Positions 1 to 11,239 are shown, counted from the first letter of the stretch. The stretch is 64,000 bases of DNA from Cyclaneusma minus (GCA_037179335.1 JAKZHN010000022.1:248001-312000); one strand, 5' to 3'. Translations and numbers: made by a program. The notes: a model not told the origin generated them from the letters alone.

Positions 1-1829
1 TTCAAACTAGCCGTCTGGCTCAGTCTCCTCGCCTTCCTCTTCACCTCGCCTTTCACAGCTCCAGCCTTCCTCCCAAAGAAGCCCTTTTTGCTACTACCGG
101 TCGAGTTCAAGCTCGCCGTGTCGGTGTCTCGAGGCTCCTTTTCGTTGCCGTAGTCTTGCGATGCGTATGAGGGCGGCGGATCGTCTGGAGAATCATGGTT
201 GCTGTCTCCGAATTGGGGCATTTTGGGATTGGGGTTGGCGTTGGAGGAAGGTAGGGCAGAGCGGGAGGATGAGGGCGTGGGAGAGGTGGAGCGGGAGGGC
301 GTGGGGGTGGGCATGGTGCTGGGGGTGAGCTCGACGAGTTCGGCGTCGCGGTGCCATTTGCGGCGGCGGGTGTAGCGACCCCAGCTGTCTTGGCCGCGGC
401 GGCCGTTTTGCCACTATTCGCAACCATTCTGTTAGCATGTGTTTTTGACAGGCGTTTTTTCGTGATCTGACCGGTTATAGGGGATGACCAATCAAGAGGG
501 GAATAACAAGGTATAAGAGAGTCCACAAACCTTGTTATCATAATAAATCCACCCCGTCCCCCCGTCCGCCCCCTCTTTCCCCTTAGCACCCCCCTCGTCA
601 TTCTCACCAGCTCCTTCGACTTTCCAATCACTACCGGCAACCCACCGCCACCTCACATTCTGCCCCTCCACGCTCGGCAGCTCAAACTCATCTTTTGACG
701 GCGCAGCATTCAAATGCTCGTCCGTCCACGCCGCCCGTTCATACGCAAACAAACTAGTCGTCCATCCCAACCCCACCCATCTCCTCTGATTCTCATATAA
801 GATAAATGTGAAGCGCACGCCTGTACTGTCGGCGCGACGAGATGCTGAGGCTAGATTGGAGGCTTTTTCGGACTGTGTGGAGAGGGTGTAGGAGGAGCCG
901 GTTGTGGATTTGGAAATACCGCGGGGAGGGAGAGGGGGACGGGTGTCGGTGGGTGGGATGTTGCCGGAGAATTGGAGGCCGGTGATGGCGGAGCAGAGAC
1001 GCCGGATTAGGGCGGAGCGCCAGAGGATGGTGCGGGAGATGCGGTTGGGGCGTGAGTGCCAGGTGAGAAACAGCGTGCCGGAAGCTAGGACGATGCGTTT
1101 TGTAGTTATGACATTTATCCATGGCAGCGTAAGCAAAATCCACCCGGGCGTTATAAGGATTATTCGTATAAAAAGCGTAGTCAGTGCTGGGCGTGTTGTG
1201 GCGGTTGTGGCAGTTCGTTGCGTGCTTAGGAAATCGGTGAGTTGGAGAAGAGGTTCGAGAAGTAGGTTACAGCGGCTGGTGAAGATCTTGAGGGTTTCGA
1301 CGATTTCGTCGAGCGTTTTTTGGTGCTTGGTGGAGGGGGATTCGACTAACTCTACGGATCCAGAGACTTTTCTGTGCGCTTTTTTGGCTTTGGCGGTTTG
1401 TTCACCCGTCCAGCCGGTCGAGGATAATGGACTGTAGCGGCGTGAGTACATGCCTATTATCAGGCCGAAGACGACGACTAGAGGTCCGGCCCAGCGTAGT
1501 ATTGCGTCGCCGTATAGTACAACGCCCCAGAATACGGCGAGGAGCAGGAAGCTCTCCCAGGGATCGCCGGTGGTCCATGTTAATAGGCCGGCGAGCTTGT
1601 TGAGTGGGAGGAGGAACGGATGGGAGTAGGCGAGGGCGCGTGTTATTTGCGGTGGGGTTGCGATTAGGAGAGGAGATTTCTGGTGGACGAGAATGGTAGA
1701 GCGTTGCTTGTTCGTCGAGTGTGTCTGCGAGAGGGTTACCGGACTGAAGGAGGCGACGGTGGGCGGATTGGGGTCATTCGTGGAGCTGGGTGTGGAGCCA
1801 TGGTAGTCGTTGCGGGCTGGGGAAGACAT
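1..1829 (-). CDS. Pex24p-family integral peroxisomal membrane protein with dysferlin domain (3' end outside window)
   Basis: Exon 1 is 1829..531 and exon 2 runs from 413 past the left edge; the intron 414..530 (GT..TAG) restores the frame. The protein is at least 570 residues and has no stop here. Hydrophobic segments lie at about residues 73-128 and 218-256, as in the reticulon-like membrane part of Pex23/Pex24/Pex30 proteins. A dysferlin-type domain starts near residue 339 with WVGLGW, WRWVAGSDW and WIYYDNK. It continues across the intron into WQNGRRGQ, DSWGRYTRRRKW and the acidic AELVE. The rest is Ser/Pro-rich and basic. Family knowledge: these proteins act at ER-peroxisome contacts and control peroxisome number and size. 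The DysF signature makes the family secure; the exact Pex number is not decidable. The start is the first ATG of a long open frame. Confidence 0.9.
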
Positions 1830-2933
1830 GTGCAGAGTGTCGAGCCACGGCGTATCCTTTATGCGGTCTTCAAGTTAGCATGCTGTAAATCTTGCTTGCT
1901 TCGAGATTCTATGCGGAGTTTGCGGACGTTGTTGCAACGTACAAAAGCAGCCATCTAAAGCGACAACGTCATTGATGCGCGACAGGATCGGCCGGACGGG
2001 CGAGAGATGCGAATCCTGTGGTGGTGAGAATGCGCCGTTGAAAGGATGGGCCGGACGCGACAGAGTCTTGTTCTCCCGACGGACTATTTTGTTTCTACTA
2101 GTGGCCGCTCTGCACAGCGGTGACTGAGTCTGCTTTCGACAGTCATCACGTTGGAGCTTACTTTACTCTCCCTCGACTCGTTCCTCTGCTGAGCACACGA
2201 TGGACCTGGCCCTTCGGCTCGGTCGGCCGATATCACATGCAAGGCCATCACTATTTTAGTTCGAGAACTTCAGCCCGTCTTCCGTTCTTCTCTCCTATCT
2301 TTGTTTCAACATTGAAAACAACTTGAAGTCAACCACCTCCAGTCGAGAAATCCAGAGATCAGGGGAAGACTGCTTACTATGTCATGCAGGCTGAAGCCTA
2401 TCTCCCGGAGTTCGCGACGACCACTCCGCCACGAATGAAACCCCCGCGTCGCCATTTCTTCCCATCTACGGGCATGATCTGATACCTGTCCGTGTCACCG
2501 TAAACGCCCTTTTATCGCGGATCGCTACCGTGGGGGTGAACCGGGAGCGTGGGAGAACAATGCTCCAGAACTTGGCGTGGAACAAGTTTGAAACATGGTA
2601 TTCGCGATTGTACTCGCAAGATATCATGAATGAAGGCCATTCCTCCTTCTGGCAGTCTTCGCGGTTCCACAAAGCAGTAGGACGGCTCTACCATAGCCCT
2701 ATGATTCTTAACCTTGTAAGTATCTGGTTTGAGGACTCAGTATTCGAGCATGGCATAGTAGGTGTTTCAGTTTGGCTTCTATCCCCGGACCTCCGTTGTT
2801 TCTTCAAATTGAATCTTGATTTGCTGTTGGTTACGGCTGTGATGCACGACCGGAGAACACGCGACTGACCAACAACTTCTCACTCTACCTCTGATGATTT
2901 CCTGTCACCGCGCTTTCAAGAGAATCTGTTGAG
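1830..2933. other. intergenic region, no supported gene
   Basis: This is the divergent spacer between the peroxin gene and the kinase gene. Open frames here are short and overlap on both strands; the longest begins near 2530 (+, 112 codons) and shows no recognisable motif. It probably holds both promoters and 5' untranslated regions. I see no RNA gene or repeat. Confidence 0.5.
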
Positions 2934-4226
2934 ATGCTTCTCAATCGTCTTCCCTTACGTACACAATTGGGCCGGCTCGCCCACTGTACAAGCATCAGAA
3001 TGTCCTCTACCATCGTAGGTAAATCCGGACGCGTCTACACCAAGGGTGAGATGCTCTCGCACCGTCACAGCGACCTCAGTTTCAACATCTTCAAAGCCGA
3101 GTACCTATCAAATTCCATGTCGAAGATATCGTTATTGTGTTTCTAACGTATCATGCTCAGGTCCGGGGGCGAATCATTTGTGCTGAAGCGCATGTCTAAG
3201 TCATTCTACGACCTCTCCCAACGGCTCGCAGCTGAATTTGCAGGCTCCCGCCGCCTTCGAATGCACGTCGATTCCAGCGTCGAAGAAGATGTTCTCATCT
3301 ACCCCTACTTTACCACCACCTTTCTCAAGCTGCTCAAAGAAGATCCAGATCTGCATGTTGTGGAAATCACGAAGATCCTGCGATCTTTAGGAGAAGCGTT
3401 ACAAGAATTCCATGCCAAAGATTGGATCCATCTCGGTACGCAGTACCACTTTCTCCCCCCCCCCCCCCCCCCCCCCAAGAGTAACTTCGAGAACCTCTCA
3501 ACTGATTTGTCTGGGATTGGCAGATGTAAAGCCCGATAACGTGCTGGTCAACTGGACATACGACCAAGACGGCAAGAGAGTAGTTAGTGATGCACGGCTG
3601 GGCGATTTCGATCTCGCTTTCAAGCTCGAAGAAGACTTCAAGCTGAAAGCTAAAGGGCGACTTCGAACCGGTTGTGTGATTGGGAATGTGATGTGGCGCT
3701 CCCCCGAAGGCCAAACAGCAAATGGCATGACCTCCGCCTCAGATATATATTCCTACGGCCTAGTGGTAAGCTCTCGCGACGCTCCCAAACTCCCCCATTC
3801 ACGCTGATTTTCTCTCCTTGCGGCTAGTTCATATACGCCTTAGGCGGCCACGACATGATACTCCTACATAATTTGGAGACGCTGTTAAAGTTAGGCATAC
3901 CACCGGAACAAGAGGTACTGACACGACACTTTTGCTGGTTTGGACCCGTGCCCGAGGAGCTGTTCAAGTGGATTGGCGATGAGGCGTGGCGGGCAAGATT
4001 GGAGGAGACGAAGCAACAGGCTGATAAGATTGTGGAAAGAGATCCGGGGATGCGGTTTACGTATTGGTTTGAGGAGGCGGGGGAGAATGCTGTGGGGCTG
4101 GTTGGGGGGATGACAAAGCTAGATCCGGGGGCTAGGTTGACGATTGAGGAGGTCTTGATGCATCCGGTGTGGCAGCAAGGAGAAGGAGTGAGCACGGCTG
4201 GCGATCAGGGTAGAGGTAACCCGTAA
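2934..4226 (+). CDS. divergent fungal protein kinase-like protein
   Basis: Four exons: 2934..3100, 3161..3435, 3524..3765 and 3828..4226; all introns are GT..AG and 60-88 nt. The predicted length is 360 aa from ATG 2934, or 338 aa from the in-frame ATG 3000. Numbering from 3000: the N-lobe lysine lies in FVLKRM (about 43), the catalytic loop is HLDVKPDN at 124-131, the metal site reads DFD (153-155) instead of DFG, and the APE position reads SPE. The loop Asp, Lys and Asn are kept, so phosphotransfer is plausible. A clear glycine-rich loop is not visible. The extra 22 residues from 2934 hold several Arg and no acids, like a mitochondrial presequence, so both starts deserve consideration. Substrate and pathway cannot be told. 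The second intron carries a 22-C run. Confidence 0.8.
3455..3476 (+). repeat. 22-base poly-C tract inside kinase intron
   Basis: An uninterrupted C run sits inside the intron 3436..3523, just downstream of the donor. It is long enough to vary by slippage and may be mis-sized in the assembly. It lies wholly in the intron, so length changes would not shift the coding frame. Confidence 0.9.
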
Positions 4227-4968
4227 GGGACAAATGACAGGACTCCACTCCGTACAAATGAGCATGACAACATCCGTCGAGAAAAGTGCAATGTGTTCTA
4301 TTTGTGTCCATTTTTAACTGTAATGGAACCTTACAGGTAAATAATCTGTATTTGTGGAGCTTACAAGTACCTAACAAGCAGATATCTTTTTCAAGTATCT
4401 GTAGGCTCAATAAATATCTCATGCCGGGATAAAACTGATTCGTGGCCAAAAAATAATGAATCACTCAATGCCAGAACAGTAGAGTCCATGCACGAAGCAC
4501 AGTCTGACTGGAGAGGCCCGAGGAAAAAGGGGTTGAGACGGAATCTCTAGAAACAGGAGGTCTTTCCTTTTATGAAGACACATCGAAGTGACCAAGTCCC
4601 ACGACCGGGGCCCCCACCAAGTTCACTTCCAAGTTCCAACCCCGAATTTTGTCGGAAATTTAAAAGTTTCTTTCCGGGACAGAATTTCAAAATGTGAAAT
4701 AATTTCTGTATCATGCAAGCTAGATTCTCTCCAGGCTTCTTTGAGAGGTTTGATATAAAGCCCGTTGGCCTAGCCTACTAGTATCCCGGCACTTCGACAC
4801 ATAATATGAAGAGATTGTACGTAGGTACCTAGAAAACTAGCAGCGCCAGCCAGGCTTCTTCCATATTCTTCCTGTATTATTGGCGTCCAGGTTTTGAGAT
4901 GCTGCGGGGCAAAAGACATGTCGTAAGGGAACCCACCTCCACCTGCAGGCAACGTTTACAAAAAAGAG
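4227..4968. other. intergenic region, no supported gene
   Basis: This region follows the kinase stop codon and precedes the tRNA-His gene. It is AT-rich in parts. I see no coding frame with recognisable motifs and no repeat. Confidence 0.5.
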
Positions 4969-5059
4969 TGGCGGTGCCCGGAATCGAACCGGAATCAACG
5001 CGGAATCATCTCATGATTTGAACCACAACGCGGTATACTGACCATTATACGACACCACC
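4969..5059 (-). tRNA. tRNA-His (GTG) with 19-nt intron
   Basis: On the minus strand a cloverleaf folds with acceptor GGTGGTG paired to CACCGCC, discriminator A, a D arm with TATAATGGTCAGTATA, and a T arm with the TTCGATT loop. The anticodon loop TTGTGG is interrupted after position 37 by a 19-nt intron (5004..5022). After removal the loop is TTGTGGC, the standard histidine loop with anticodon GTG, and the mature length is 72 nt. The first anticodon-stem pair is mismatched and the other four are intact. An A discriminator fits the eukaryotic tRNA-His pattern, where G-1 is added after transcription. Confidence 0.88.
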
Positions 5060-5823
5060 TGTTTTGTTATGAAGTGATGCCCTGGGTTTTGCATTTTGCA
5101 TCATATGTTATGAATTCATCGGCCTTTTGAACACCCTAGAGCCACACAACTCAGGAATCACAGCAAGAGTAAATAGAACAGTCACACACAGAAATTGCAC
5201 TTTTCCGGTGAACTGGAAGAATTGGAAGCAGTGCGAACGCCTGCCGGCAATTGGCATCGTCGCAGGTCCAGCGTACGGATCAATGTTGGCCCCATGGTGC
5301 TGGAGCGACTGGAGCCTGAGCCATTCTGCAGAGCGGCAGCTTAGTCATGCTGGTCCTTGTATAAGCTCTTGAAACGGCTCTTTGTGCTAGTTTTACAATC
5401 AAACATATATAGACACGACTGCATTGTAATTGATGTGATCAATATAAATCGTCTTGCAGCGCTCCATGCCTTAACGGCGACCAACGACAGGCAAAGGAGA
5501 GAGCATGAGGGAAGGGAGAAACCAGAGCGTACATGTAGGGCACCTGAACCCCAAGGTAAGGCAGAAGGGGCGTGGCTGCCTCACAAATCAGGCGGGCGCC
5601 AAGAAATGTCGTCGCGGGCGCCCAGTCGCTCTCATTAGGCGATGTTGAATTCGGCACGATCTCGTCTGGAAACAAAGCACCGCTCCGGCACGTCCAACTC
5701 AAGCCATTCCTCGAGAGACAGATTCCACAGGACTCTGTCTGCCTCGATTCTAATTCCCGCCAATTCCGAATTGTCCCCTCGGTAGCAAGGCCTTCTTCGG
5801 AGGCACTTGAACGGGCGGCCAAG
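5060..5823. other. intergenic region upstream of the Stm1-like gene
   Basis: This holds the presumed promoter and leader of the gene starting at 5824. Overlapping frames on both strands (for example 5439..5873 minus) have no recognisable motif and cover the leader and first exon of the real gene, so I treat them as chance. Confidence 0.5.
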
Positions 5824-7177
5824 ATGTCTACAGATATCGTTTCGAAGGTAATTATTTCCCTGTGCCGTCGCAATTGGCAGCTGTGTGCAGCTTGCTCTCT
5901 CGAATGAGACTTGAAGCTTCACTTGGCAGACCCGAGCTTCAATTGACGTATCTGTGCTGACTTTCTGCTTGCTAGAACTTGTACGAGCTTCTCGGTATGA
6001 TGTGCGCGACGACTTGCAACCTTGGGCACCCGACTAACGCTGCCTGCCAGGAAATGACCACGATGAAGACTCTGACAAGGAGCCTGAGCCACCTGTGAAG
6101 GCTGTTGAGAAGTCCCTCCCCAGGACTACCAAGCGCAATGCTCCTGATGTAGCTCCTGCCAAGGCAGCCGCCGCTACTGCTGGACGTGGTGCCGGCCGTG
6201 GTAACTTCTCTGGAAACGATGGAGGTTCGTGTACTTTCTATGCCACGTTCTTTCTTTGTTGACGATGTTTGCTAACTGTTCTTTCCACAGCCTTCCGTGA
6301 CCGTCAGGCCGGCAGCGCAAACAACCGAAGCAAGCCTACTGATGATGGTGTGCGCGTGGACCGTCATCCCCGAAATGCTGGCGAAGGTCGTGGCCGTGGT
6401 CGTGGAGGTCGCGGTGGTCCTCGCCGTGATGACAGACACAGCCACCAGGTTGGAGGGTAAACCTCTACGAGTCTACTGCTCCAGGTACTTTGCTAATCTA
6501 TATACAGTGACTCTGAGAAGCAAGCTGCTCACGGATGGGGCGCCAATGAAGGCAACGCCGAGCTCGCCGATGAGGAAGCCGGCAAGGAGATCGCATCCGC
6601 CGAACAGAAGGAGGCTTTGGCCGCTGACGGAACTGCCGCAGTCGACGCCGACGGTAACGAGATCCAGCCTGAAGAGGAGGAGAAGCACATCTCGTACAAC
6701 GAATACCTTGCCCAACTCGCCGAGAAGAAGGCTGCTCTCGCTGCCGGCATCCCCGAGGCCCGCAAGCCCAACGAAGGCGCCAAGCAAGACAAGAAGTGGG
6801 CCAACGCCAAGCCTCTCGAGAAGGACGAGGAGGAAGAGTTCATTGCCGGATCTGGAGGCAAGGCCAAGCGCGAGCGCGAGCGCAAGGCCAAGCAGACTCT
6901 TGAGATTGACCAGCGCTTCGTCGAGCAGCCCGAGCGCGGTGGCCGCGGTGGACGTGGTGGACGTGGACCCCGTGAGGGCGGACGCGGTGGACGCGGCGAC
7001 GGTGGTTTCCGTGGAGGCCGTGGCGATGGACCATTCCGTGGCCGTGGCGATGGACCCCGTGGAGGACGCGGCGGACCCCGTGGCGATGGATCATTCCGTG
7101 GTGGCCGCGGTGCTCCCCGCGGCGGCGCTGCCCCCGTCAAGGTCGACGACCCCCAGGAATTCCCTGGCCTCGGCTAA
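5824..7177 (+). CDS. Stm1/HABP4-PAI-RBP1-type ribosome- and RNA-binding protein
   Basis: Five exons: 5824..5847, 5976..5994, 6051..6224, 6291..6456 and 6508..7177, giving 350 aa. The order is a short acidic N-terminus (NDHDEDSDKEPE), an RG-rich linker, the conserved start of the HABP4 domain (AFRDRQAGSANNR, VRVDRH), then DSEKQAAHGWG across the last splice site. An acidic Ala-rich part with ISYNEYLAQLAEKK follows, and the C-terminus is a long RGG/GRG tract ending PQEFPGLG. Family knowledge: Stm1 and its animal relatives occupy the mRNA channel of idle 80S ribosomes and protect them, and RGG tails bind RNA and G-quadruplexes. The 8-residue and 6-residue first exons are unusually small, but every junction keeps the frame and the family signature. 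Confidence 0.92.
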
Positions 7178-8217
7178 ATCAGCCACCTTTGCACTTCTCC
7201 TTCCGAAATCTCCTCATTCGAAAACAAGCTTCCTCTCTAATTCGAGACACACTTGTCATATAGTGGGAATGTGATGGGAGGGACGAGAACTTCGAAAATG
7301 GGCTTTACTAGGAAGAGAGAGAAAAGGAGAGACAGAAAAGGAAAAGCCATGTCGCAAGATATGGACCCAGAATTGAACTTTAATTGCTTGCGTACTTTGA
7401 TGGTCTTTTCCGATCGTGGTTTCAATGGCAAAGCGTGATAGTAGCTCGGGTGACTGACGAAAGATCCTATAACGAGGATCGTAGTCGTTTGCCTTTGAGA
7501 CAGATCGAATATCATCGAGTGTTATCTTGCTGACCTATTTGGATCCTTTGACAGTTGAGATGACATAGTGGCATTGGACTGGGTAAGTCGGTGTGGGTGT
7601 TGATAGGTGTCTTTTGTGGTGACGCTACTCGGTCTGCTGGGGTAAGGACTGGAGTGAGTACTCGTACCCTTTCATTCAATGCTCATCTGTCCGGGGATCA
7701 TCGTTCAGATGCACGATGTGGGTTTCTCAAGCCTGGTGGATATTGTGCCGTTGTCCATTGTAGTGCTCCGTGATATAGCAAGTGAATACTCAGGAATGTA
7801 ATTTCCCGTACTACGTAGGCAAGCAACCAAGGAAGCAGAGATGAACTTTCATTTTCCAAATTCGTCACTCCTCTCATCCGTCTTTCTCTCCATCTTCCTC
7901 TCCATCTTCGTCGTTTTATTCTCCTCAAGTTTCCCCCAGCCTCAGTCTCCCTCTTCATTACGAGAGCTGAAATGGGTCTCAGTTAGGGCTAGTATCACTT
8001 CGCTTTCTTGATTGTTGAAGCTGACGAGTATTGTCTCCACTTCTTCTTTCGAGGGGTACATTTGGAAACTTGTCTTGTCTAAAGAACATAGGAACGGCTG
8101 AATGAGGGGGTGAAGCCGGCTGCAGCGTCCACGATATTCGCCAGACCGAGGAGGTGAGGATGTCTACTCAGCGATCGACTGGCTATTCAGGAGAAAAACA
8201 GGAAAAGATAAAAAAAT
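7178..8217. other. 3' UTR and intergenic DNA, no supported gene
   Basis: This covers the 3' side of the Stm1-like gene, then non-coding sequence up to an inverted-repeat element. Pyrimidine-rich stretches lie around 7860-7950. Short open frames such as 7698..7958 (-) have no recognisable motif. Confidence 0.5.
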
Positions 8218-8610
8218 GGGGTGAGCTGAAATTTAAATCCCGACTGGTGTTTTGAAATGCAGGACAGGCTACCTAAGTAAGCCCAATCAGCCTATCGGGC
8301 CACCGCCTTAAACAAGCGGTATAAAAGCATTCTGCCCGTTGGTCCTACTGTCTACAGGCACATCATCTCTCTTGAAAGTCGCTTTTTGTATTTTTTGTAA
8401 CAGGGTGCAGAATAATGGTCCCGGATATTTTGGAGTTTGAGAAATTCCGGTTATTTTGAATATTTACAATTACCTAGAGTATTTTTAATTTTCATTCAGG
8501 GATATGATGATATCAAGAGCGAGGTTAAAGAAATGGGGGTAGTATGCCGATTAGGTCCAGCTTGTCTGTCCTGGCTTTTCAGAACTCCAGTTCGGGATTT
8601 AGCTCACCCC
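8218..8610. mobile_element. MITE-like inverted-repeat element, copy 1
   Basis: The left edge reads GGGGTGAGCT followed by AAATCCCGACTGG and TTTTGAAAT. The right edge carries the same motif inverted (CGGGATTTAGCTCACCCC). The imperfect terminal repeats span about 50 bp around an AT-rich core. No transposase frame is present. A second element with the same ends lies at 9850..10162. The outer border on the right is uncertain (8610 or 8618), and no convincing target duplication is visible for this copy. Confidence 0.6.
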
Positions 8611-8696
8611 CACTCCCCAAAAAGATCATGCTACAACTGATCTGTCGAGTGACCTACTATTGCCACAAGATCTCAGCAGTTTACTAGTTTTGGTTT

Positions 8697-8757
8697 GGAC
8701 TGTCGGACTCTTGGACTCTTGGACTCTTGGACTCTTGGACTGTTGGACTGTTGGACG
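8697..8757 (+). repeat. 8-bp tandem repeat (GGACTCTT)n
   Basis: Seven consecutive 8-mers begin GGAC: one GGACTGTC, four GGACTCTT and two GGACTGTT, then a degraded unit. This is a simple minisatellite in intergenic DNA. Confidence 0.9.
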
Positions 8758-8928
8758 GTGGAACGAACAGAAAAATCTATGAGCTAGTTACCATGAGACC
8801 GACCGTTTCGTGGCTACCTAGGGCATGATCCGCCCAGCGACCATTCAGTCCCGTTTTCCTCAAATAATCGGCCCAGGTATCTCACGATGCCTACTGACTC
8901 CAGCAGCCATCCGCGAATAGGGTGGTTG

Positions 8929-9007
8929 CGTCCCCCGCCGCAGCGGGGGACGTGTAATGTAAATCAGCTCATCCGAATATCGCCGGTTCGACTCCGGTCT
9001 GAGGCCA
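8929..9007 (+). pseudogene. tRNA-Tyr 3'-half relic fused to a perfect hairpin
   Basis: From 8952 the sequence matches the 3' half of the tRNA-Tyr gene at 9356..9441: TGTAAT, a diverged intron, TCATCCGAAT, the T arm with CCGGTTCGACTCCGGT, and CTGAGG. The 5' half (acceptor, D arm) is absent. In its place is a 10-bp perfect stem CGTCCCCCGC / GCGGGGGACG with a 4-nt loop at 8929..8952. No upstream sequence pairs with the 3' acceptor, so it should not make a functional tRNA. Confidence 0.7.
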
Positions 9008-9355
9008 GAGCGATGAGGAAATTGGCATTTTTATGGCTGCTGTATTGGAAATGAGTGGGAATATATGGTGCTGGAAATGAGGTGGATGAGATGTTCGTAA
9101 GTTCTTGACTGATTGCCTCTAACTGCGGTTATGATGAATATACATTTTGCTCCCCTTCAAGCCTATGTCCCTGGATAGTTATCTATGCTGCCAAAAGGAA
9201 TTCCCAGCCAGGAATATTCTTTGTTATGAGAATACATATATAAAAATCAACCCTTGAGGTCGTCTCAACTGTCCACGCACTAAGTTGCCTCGGGTTCTTT
9301 TCCAGCTGCAGCTCACGGACCACCCCGCAACCGCCAAAAAAGCAAAAAAAGGAAT
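9007..9355. other. intergenic spacer between tRNA-Tyr relic and tRNA-Tyr gene
   Basis: I see nothing coding. The two tRNA-Tyr sequences flank it in opposite orientation. Confidence 0.5.
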
Positions 9356-9441
9356 TCCCTCAGACCGGAGTCGAACCGGTGACATTCGGATGAACTTTTT
9401 CCATTACAGTCCGACGCTATAACCAACTAAACTACCGAGGG
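9356..9441 (-). tRNA. tRNA-Tyr (GTA) with 12-nt intron
   Basis: The minus strand folds into a full cloverleaf: acceptor CCCTCGG/CTGAGGG with discriminator A, D arm with TAGTTTAGTTGG, T arm ACCGG-TTCGACT-CCGGT. The anticodon stem is TCGGA/TCCGA and the loop CTGTAA is followed by a 12-nt intron (9392..9403) one base after anticodon GTA. The mature length is 74 nt. An intron directly 3' of the anticodon is standard for eukaryotic tRNA-Tyr. Confidence 0.93.
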
Positions 9442-9849
9442 TTAAGCACCTGTTGGCAGGTGTTTGAGGAACACGTTTTTTTGATGGGAGGCATGTACGA
9501 TTTTGGGTTTATTACTGAACTTGAGCTGGAATTTGGCGGTTGTGCTGTTTGGAACACATCGTTATCTAGTGTGTATTTTGCAACATGCTGCATTTTGAGT
9601 GATTGAAAACAAGGGTTTATATAGGGTGCGTATAACTATTGGTGGTTGGAACATATTTGGGGGTGGTAGGGTGCGCATTTAATTGTGAACGTGAGAGGGC
9701 TGTTGTGGGCCGGCTGCTGGATGTTCGCCATGGTTGAGAGTCCAGCGGGAGAACTTCCATGTATAGAGCAATCAATTGGGTACTCTTTGACAATTGAAGC
9801 GATTTTGCTACTCGAAGTTTGAACTTTGCCTTTGGCCAATATTATTATT
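9442..9849. other. intergenic region, no supported gene
   Basis: Only AT-rich non-coding sequence is seen between the tRNA-Tyr gene and the second inverted-repeat element. The frame 9636..9839 (-) is short and has no motif. Confidence 0.5.
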
Positions 9850-10162
9850 GGGGCTGAGCTAAATCCCGACTAGAGCTTTGAAATCCAGGACAAGCTACAC
9901 GAATATACATCATACCGCCTTGATTAAAACAGAACACTCTCACTCTCGGCGATCGGGAGTACTCATAAAATAATTAGGGATATTTATAATAATAGAGAAT
10001 ATTCGTAATTACTTAGAATATTCCCCATTACTTAAAGTGTTCCCAATACTTGGAGTATCCAGGATTATTGAGAATTATTAGGAATAAGAGAGTAGGGCAG
10101 TATATCGATTGGATATAGCTTGTATTGGATTCCAAAACTCGATTCGGGATTTAGCTCGCCCC
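9850..10162. mobile_element. MITE-like inverted-repeat element, copy 2
   Basis: The ends match copy 1: GGGGCTGAGCTAAATCCCGA on the left and the inverted CGGGATTTAGCTCGCCCC on the right. It is 313 bp with an AT-rich core containing repeated AGAATATTC-like words and no coding capacity. TATTATT occurs directly outside both ends (9843..9849 and 10163..10169), a possible 7-bp target duplication, though the flank is low-complexity. Confidence 0.65.
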
Positions 10163-11239
10163 TATTATTACTTGCACAAGCTTATAGATTATGCAATATT
10201 CAAAACCATGAAACCTCTAAGCACACGCCATTCAACTATCTCAATTCTTGAATTCATAGTAAACGGATGCGGGTGGTGAGGAAAGAGAGAATTGAAACAT
10301 TGCTGAGCAAAATGGTATTTTCTAGCCTAGATATTAATTCTGTGGCATAACATCCTGAATGGCTCGCCTGAAGGAAAAGGAGTGTGGCTGAATGCTGAGC
10401 AGACTATGGTACTTGTACAGTGTCAATCTAGAGCTATGGATTGTGGCATGTCGGGTGTGTTTGAATCATTACGATAGTCTTGAACACTCGCTGTTGCGGC
10501 ACCGTGCTGCTATTGCTATAAGAAGGAACATAAATATGCAGACATTTCCATCCCTGTAAATCGGTTCTTTTGACTTTGAACGGTGGCTTGGGCAAGCAAT
10601 CATTGCTCTGCTTTTCGTAGGAATACATGTAAAGGAGAGTTGTTGGTATGATGTCTTCGAGCCGAAGAAAGCGTTGAGCAGCTTTGGGGGCCAGTTTCAG
10701 GATATGATCATACCTGGTTACGTAACGATTGGCTCTCTCATACCGGCTCCATGATCATGGCTCTGTGATAGGCGTCTTCCTCTCGCTTTACCCTCGTTTT
10801 GGGCCCTCATTTTGGGCCCCCAATTTTTTCCCTTGACAGCTGACAAACACTTGACTCCTTGGGCACTTTGTCGATAGTACCCAATTTAGCCCCCAAACTG
10901 AGCTGAAGTGACCATGCGACCATACAGTGGCATTCCGCTTAGTTTATCATATGATATTGCTGTCTAAACCTGGACGTGTCTGTCAAAGCACTCGCTTGAC
11001 TGCATCTCGAACAAAAGACACTCTTTTCGAAGGATGTATTCAGAAGTTGGGGTATCTATCGTATCTTAGGGAATACGAAACCTTGAATTCCAGTGTATCT
11101 TCAAGGCTCGAGAGGTCATATCGAGGTGGCGTACCCCAATCTGGCCAAGCCTCGCCAACAGGCGCATATGTCGTTGGTAATTGGACAGCAGCCAGCAGCA
11201 GTCAGTTGCCCACATTTCAACAACTCCCGAGCATCTCTC
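10163..11239. other. intergenic region upstream of HET gene
   Basis: No supported gene. Frames from 10927 are open mainly because of C/T-rich composition. The rest is unremarkable AT-rich sequence. Confidence 0.45.

Noticed and set aside
904..1437. 177-codon plus-strand open frame
   Set aside because: It is antisense to the peroxin exon, whose dysferlin and membrane motifs are clear.
6529..7140. 203-codon Arg/Pro-rich minus frame
   Set aside because: Mirror image of the RGG/GRG repeats of the Stm1-like gene; composition explains its openness.
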